This document shows positions 58,010-64,000 of a DNA stretch of 64,000 nt, one piece after another. The position numbers and the translations under genes are program-made. The notes under the pieces are model-generated. The model did not search any database, was not told the DNA's origin, and saw only the letters and a list, made by a program, of their open reading frames with translations. Location: positions 1 to 64,000 of the forward strand of contig CAJNOI010000039.1 of assembly GCA_905250115.1 (NCBI GenBank), written 5' to 3'. This DNA is from Adineta steineri (taxonomy: Eukaryota; Rotifera; Eurotatoria; Adinetida; Adinetidae). Each line of letters opens with the position of its first letter. The first letter of the stretch is position 1.

Positions 58010-59801
58010 TCATTGATTATGTTGATGTGTATGTCCATTTGGTGGTGGCATAAGTGGCTGAATTTTTCTTGGTATTACAGCTGGTGTTACACGTCTTCGT
58101 TGTTTAGGTAATTGTTGTCTTGCTAATAAATGTCGATTAAAATTATCAAATATTTCATTTATAATTGGCATTGGTAAATCAATAAGTAAGACACCAACTA
58201 TTGTTGTTATTGCACCAACTATCATTCCTAACAGTGATGTTGGTACAGTATCACCATAACCAACTGTAGTTATTGTTGTTAATGCAAGCCATATACCATC
58301 CATAACAGATAAAATTTGACTGTCCGATTGATTACTTAAACGTTCAACATAATATAATGTTGAACCTGATATTAAAATAGCAAGTAAACAAAAATATATT
58401 GTTAAACTTAATAATGTTGTTGAAGATGATAGTGCAGTTGTTATAACTCTTAAACGTGGATGCATAGTAATTAATTTAAACATACGTGCTACACGTATTG
58501 TTGATAAAAGATCTATGAATGCATAATGTCCAGCATAATTATAAACATCATATAAGATATAAGTAAAAAAGAATAAAAATGTACCAAGAAAATCTAATAA
58601 AAACTAATTGTATATAGATAAGAAAGCAATTCTTATTTCTTACCAATCCAATTAAGTATGGATACAATAAAAGCTTTCTTTGACGGAGCTACAATAAATC
58701 GCAATACGATTTCAAATGTAAACCAAGAATTACCTAAAAAGCAAAATATATTGTAATTAATACAGTTTGTTTAGATGAGAATTAATTCTAATGTTCTTCT
58801 AATTCACATAGATATATGACTTAACAGCTTGAAATTAATCATAAAATTATCTGTGCTTTTACTTGTATCTCTATCTACTATCCTTTTTTTCTCTCTATAG
58901 TATTATCTTACAAATCCATTCGACATTGTTAAAACCTGCAATTGCATCTTTTCGTTGTGTATTATATAGAGGTGTTTTTTCAGTTGTATTAGCATCAACA
59001 TAAACATCAATAAAATCATATTCAATGATTTCAAATATTGGTAATGTTCGAATAATAAAAGTTGTTATCGATAAAAGAATAAAGAATATTGAAATAAGTG
59101 CAACAACCTAGATAGATTTGAAGAGCATTATTTATATAAATTAGAAAAGAGTTTTTTTTATTTACTTTTGATGCTTTCGATGATCTTGGTTCTTCAAATA
59201 TTTGCCATATGATTGATCTAATACGCTGATGTAATTTTAGACGACCCGTTGTTACTAAATGAAAATCATTTTGCCAACCAAATTTTTTTACTATATCACC
59301 AGCTGTCGATCGAACTGTATCTAATTCTAATGAATCAAGTGTTTGAAGAGTTTCTTGTGTTGATCGAAATTTTGTATATGTCATCCTATAAAAAACAACA
59401 TGAATATTTTCGCTTATTTATTTTTATTTTAAATTTTACCAGCAACAAGGTTCAACTTCTTCTCTTTGTATTCCCCAAAATGAAAGTTCATCTTCAAATA
59501 ATGGACCACATACATTCGTCGGATAATGCAATTTTCCTGTCCTATAATAATTAAGTATTTGAGTAAAAGCTCCAGGATGTCGATCAAAAAAGTATTCATT
59601 TAATACAGGATCATAGTATGATAATTGTGGAGTTAATTTTGAAAGACGTGTCGCTGGTAGTTTTTTTAATGTTGCACGTTGAGTTTCAAATCTCATTCCA
59701 CCAACATTAAGAACAACACGAGATTCATTATTATTGCTTGCTGTTGTATCAAGAAATTTTACTGTTTTTGATGAACGCATTTTTATTTCTAAAGAATTCA
59801 T
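58010..59801 (-). CDS. Voltage-gated potassium channel, Shaw/Kv3-like, 5 exons, 483 aa
   Basis: Exons 59440-59801, 59166-59385, 58912-59107, 58644-58733 and 58010-58593 join to 483 aa. Seen: the T1 tetramerisation domain ([39 protein letters not shown]) with the Kv3-type end [22 protein letters not shown] as separate blocks; S1 ([15 protein letters not shown]); S2 [17 protein letters not shown]4 around 323-338 with Arg323, Arg326 and Lys329; selectivity filter TTVGYGD; and S6 with the PMP hinge, a Pro-x-Pro as in other Kv channels. It should form tetramers in excitable membranes. The S4 has fewer gating charges than usual. The C-terminal tail is short and ends in His/Gln. Confidence 0.93.
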
Positions 59802-62800
59802 TAAAAAAATAAATAAATTTAATTATTTCAAAACAATATATATATATATATCGGAAATATTTAATCTTATTAATTTTGAATGTATATATATTCACCTGTA
59901 AATCTTTTATATTTCTCATTCATCCATTGAGGATCGTTTCATCTTAGTCTGTTATCAAAACTTTTCCCTTAACGTCCCATAGGTCTTTTTATCTATTCTT
60001 TTTTCTCTATTAGTTTTTTCTTGTCACGAGAGACTCTTACTATGAGAACATTAACAGTTTTGATGTTGTTGTTTCAGTATTACACAGACAGGAAATAGCA
60101 ACAGAATAAAAAAGAAGAAAAAATTATTTTCTCTTTTTTTTTCTTCTTTTTTTTTTTTTTCTTTTTTTGTTTTCTAATTTACTACTCGACGGTTATATAT
60201 ATATACCTGTATAATAATGAAACGATTATGTCGAAGGAAGATAACTTAATGTCATATTAGAAATTAATTGATAAAACACAAAAAAGAAAGTAATTGAATC
60301 TTTAGTGTACTTTATCTCATATACACATATGGGTGTCAAACATTAACTACTTGGAAAATTTCTCTTTTTTTTTTTTTTCTTCTTCAAGTCTTTTTTTCTT
60401 CTCACTGTATCTATAGACAAAACAACCTATTTATATGATGAAGAACAAATAATTTTGATAAATATTTGAGATTTTTCTATTCTTTGTCAATACTCATCGA
60501 AAAAGATAATGTTGACAGAATTGAAGATAGTTTATATTCTTCAGACAAAAAAAAAGAATGATTCGATGCTATCAATACTATTTAGTTTTGATTAAAATTG
60601 TGATTGAACGTAATAGAATGAAATATGTTTCTTTTAGAATATTGATACATAAGGTTTGAAAATATTAATTCTATTAGAATATGTTACTTGATGGGCTTCA
60701 AATTCTGATGACAGTTGAGTATTAGTATAAATCTATTCTTATATATCTGACAAGTAACTTATGCATTGGATAAATAGAAAAGATCTTCATCATCATAGTT
60801 TGATACATTTTAATCTTTGGATAACTTAGTAACTATAATATAGATCTAATCTAGTTTAAAGTCAATAAATTCATTTGTTTTTCTAAATTAAATTATGCTC
60901 GAAATAACTATAGTGATCATAAGGAAATCATTAAAAAATGATTATAGGTCGGTGCAATCTAAAGTTTATCTTCATCATAATCTATCTGATTGAACATAAA
61001 CAAAAAAATATATAAGTAACAATTCTTATTACGCACGAAAAATATATCTTTTTATTTAAGTCGCTGAAATTTTCCACCCATTTCTTTCAGAGTAATCAGA
61101 CTTAAAATAAATATATAGAAGCATAGATAAAAATCTGATGATTCATTTTTTCTCTTGATTCATATATCTGGAAGTAGTTCAAAGAATTTTATTGCAACTT
61201 ATTATTTTGCTGCAAAAAATTAAAACTTTGTGAAGCATTGGAATCATTCATCTTCATCTTGATAAAGAAAAAAAATGATGCTGTCAAATATTTTTGTATG
61301 AATAAAAGTTAACAGAAACTTGAAGGCTTTCAAATAAGCATTTTTAATGAACATCTGTCATAAATGGAAACCTTAGTTTAGGTTCTTCACTAAAGCTTCG
61401 AATGCTTCTCAAAATTGCGTGTCATTTCAATGTGCCTAATTTGAGAATAATCTATGATCAAGATGAATAAACCAGCTATTGAACCATTCATAGCTGTTGA
61501 TTTTGTGAATATTTAACATGCTATTTTAATTCTTTCTATTTATAACGATGAATATTATTTTTAAGAAAGAAAATAAGATCTGTTATTCGAACTGATCGAC
61601 AGAAGTTAATAGTGTCAACAAAAGAAACTGATACTTGACACTAAGAAAACATGCGAAATCATTTTTCTTGTTCTTTAAAAATTAATTCAACGCTTTCTAT
61701 GTTTCTATACAAAAAGAAACATATGTTGATTTATTTCGATTGATTAATTTTGCACTTGATTTCAACAAAAATTTCATTTTCACAAATCAAAATATTCAAT
61801 TTTAGTAATTCGAAAGTAAATTCAATGATTTTCATTCTTCAAACATACAATCAACCGACAATAATAAAGCTATGATTATCTTCACTCTAATTATTATATA
61901 TCACACTATGTTATTAAAAGCTCAACAAAAAAAACATTTTCTAATTTTTAAACTTAACTACTTCAACTAAACTAACGTTCCCGTTGCTTAAAGATTAAAA
62001 CTTGACCTTTTTCTTCTCATCATTATATATGCATAACACTTCCTAAGGCTATTATTCTAACACATGTAACCGCAACTGTATATATATATATATGCAAAGT
62101 TCTATTACATTTATTCATGCATTATTCAATTTAATTGTATTATTTAAGTTGTTCTCATACAATATTTTCTGCCTTTCTTTTTTTTATCTGATAAGCACTT
62201 GTCGTAGACAGTTTACCTTAATAAATCACGCACAAGTCTATAAAGGAGTAATTTGATATATGTGAACAATAGTTACAACTATATTGCTTATAAAAACACT
62301 TTTTGTTCTACCACCTGTAGCTTATATAACGTAACAAGTCATATATATTAACGGTCTATTTAAAAGTTACTATTCTTTTTTTTTTTTGTTCACACTAAAG
62401 TGGCAGCCAACAATATGTCTTCTAGTGATTCAACTTACCCTTTCAATAGAAAGCTGTCAAAGTCTTCCTTTCTTTTACATCTATATAGAATAGGCAAATA
62501 ATATCAACTGAATCGTTTGACAGAAACAATGTTTTGTACGAATGATGACATAGCACATCTGTACAATAGTTATTATATTTTTCTTTTTCTCATGATACAA
62601 TTATATGATTGATTGACCAAATGAATATTTTTATTCGAAAAGATAAAGTTATCTTATATACATTAGTATTCACATTATTCATTATACAAAAAGAAGAAAA
62701 CAGGAAAAAAGGTTCGGATGTTTAATAATGATTGATCGTTTTATTCACTACAAGTAATATAGTAATATCTTGACGGATAGAGAGAGAGAGAAAGAGAGAA

Positions 62801-63387
62801 AAAGAAATTTTAAATGTTCAAATAGTAATGTATACGCCCACAAGTTGTTGCTAAATTTTACTAGCCTATAAATGTTCGTTACACATATGTCGTATAAAAT
62901 TGACGATTAAATTGATGAATGGTCAATCGTACATAAACATATGAAACATATGGACATATAAATGTCGTACTAGAGCCGTAACACGTCTCATGAATTGGCC
63001 TACATTATTGAAATATGATGTAATACAAAAAAAAGCAGGAGACATATTCTTTTCTTCTTTTTTTTTCATCATTGCTGTGAAGTAGTACTGCGAAGGTTAT
63101 CCGCTCTTTCTTTTTCTACTTATTCATGAATTCAAGGTAGACATACTATCGGCTATTTCTTCTTTCTCGCTTTCTCTTTTCTTAGGGTTGAACAAATTTT
63201 CTCTTCTCTCTCTCTCTCTGTTTTGTTGTTCTACTCTCTCTATATACTCTCCCTCTCTCTCGTTGCCCGTTCATAGTCACTTTTCTCATTACTACAAACG
63301 TCGTCGGTGAACTAGGAGAGTAGTAAGTGCGAACGACGAACAACTGAACACATACACACGCACAAATACACATATACAAAGAAGAGG
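59802..63387. other. Long intergenic region with simple repeats
   Basis: About 3.6 kb upstream of the Kv gene (-) and the rightmost gene (+). It holds a TA microsatellite (59838-59850), poly-T/C runs (60125-60170, 60362-60400), a GA run (62780-62806) and CT-rich stretches (63204-63265). No coding exon recognised. Confidence 0.55.
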
Positions 63388-63529
63388 ATGCAACAACATC
63401 AGCAGCAGCATCACCACTATATTGATAGACGACGACCCCGACTGATGGACAGTAGTCATAAGACTAGAAATGATGATTTCTATACTAAATTAGAACGTAT
63501 ACGTTTAACTGCAGCAGCTTCTTCTTCAA
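63388..63529 (+). CDS. Probable first coding exon of an unknown gene, continuing beyond the window
   Basis: The ATG at 63388 opens a frame of 47 codons beginning MQQHQQQHHHYIDRRRPR and ending TAAASSS, followed by a consensus donor GTAAGT at 63530. The CT-rich leader upstream and the in-frame donor suggest a real exon 1. No acceptor with matching coding follows before 64000. Composition (Gln/His, Arg) is low complexity and no family can be named. Confidence 0.4.
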
Positions 63530-64000
63530 GTAAGTTGTTTCTAGATTTCAATATTTGTTGAATGTTATTTCTTTTTTCAAATAGTTCATATTAATAAAGA
63601 AAATACAAAAATATTTCTTTTTCTTTCTTCATTATTCTCATCGTATCAGTATTTGTTGCGCATTAATCATGATGAGACAGAGACTTTGCGTGAAATGATG
63701 ATTAGGTCGTTTATGTTTACATGAGAAATGTTAATGAAGCAAACATGTTTATCAATCGGTCGTCATCATCATTTCTAAATGATCTGTTGTCTCATTTATC
63801 TTTCTATTCGATCGTCAACGTAACAAAATAGAAAAACTGACGCGACTGATTATCGGCTAAGTTAACTATTCATTTTTGACACTCATTTAGTGTAGACAGA
63901 TGATGTAATAAAATGTCATTTAACTCGTGTTATTGTGAAAAAGAAAACTAGACAAAACCTGTGTAGTATCAATATGATCATGTCTGTTGAGTATCAATCA
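63530..64000. other. Probable first intron of the rightmost gene
   Basis: AT-rich sequence after the donor at 63530 with no obvious coding exon to the window end. An intron longer than the 45-70-base norm of this window is inferred. Confidence 0.35.

Overview
The window looks like nuclear DNA of a bdelloid rotifer (Adineta/Rotaria type). It is very AT-rich and carries compact animal genes whose GT-AG introns are mostly 45-70 bases. It also holds a Penelope-like retroelement remnant, G-rich telomere-like motifs and intronless ADP-ribosyltransferase/TPR genes, a combination typical of bdelloids. The assignment is inferred from gene content; no marker fixes the species. Exon structures below were worked out by hand from splice sites, reading phase and family alignment.

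Layout. 1.5-4.2 kb (+): a divergent eEF2 paralog. 4.3-6.8 kb (-): a membrane protein with VWC modules. 9.8-14.7 kb (-): three consecutive mitochondrial inner-membrane genes (ATP synthase subunit d, complex I NDUFB2, MICOS MIC60). 15.9-20.2 kb (+): two transporters, a CDF metal transporter and a POT-family oligopeptide transporter, both closer to fungal/plant families than to the usual animal ones. 21.8-23.1 kb: a decayed segmental copy of the junction between those two genes, ending at a 100-N assembly gap. 23.2-37.2 kb is accessory DNA: a PAN/apple-like secreted protein fragment, an 0.8-kb tandem duplication, a broken Rep-like (CRESS-DNA type) remnant, the Penelope-like remnant, and two tandem ART-TPR modules. 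The second module has a 12-unit TPR array and one in-frame stop. 37.9-45.5 kb (-): a small synaptobrevin/VAMP and a 26-exon BK (Slo1) potassium channel. 48.2-50.6 kb (+): MTMR14 lipid phosphatase. 51.7-53.7 kb (+): a third, divergent ART-TPR gene. 54.1-55.6 kb (-): a tamalin-like PDZ scaffold. 56.0 kb (+): ribosomal protein eS28. 58.0-59.8 kb (-): a Shaw/Kv3-type potassium channel. 63.4 kb (+): the first exon of a gene that leaves the window.

Functional themes. The host genes fall into translation (eEF2-like, eS28), mitochondrial inner membrane (three neighbours), transport, and excitability/secretion (BK, Kv, VAMP). The accessory block in the middle is built from duplications and selfish-element remnants. 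The most unusual items are the eEF2 paralog with a rewritten diphthamide loop, the POT transporter lacking the ExxER proton-coupling motif, and the ART-TPR family, which has two copies with an intact catalytic triad and one that has lost it.
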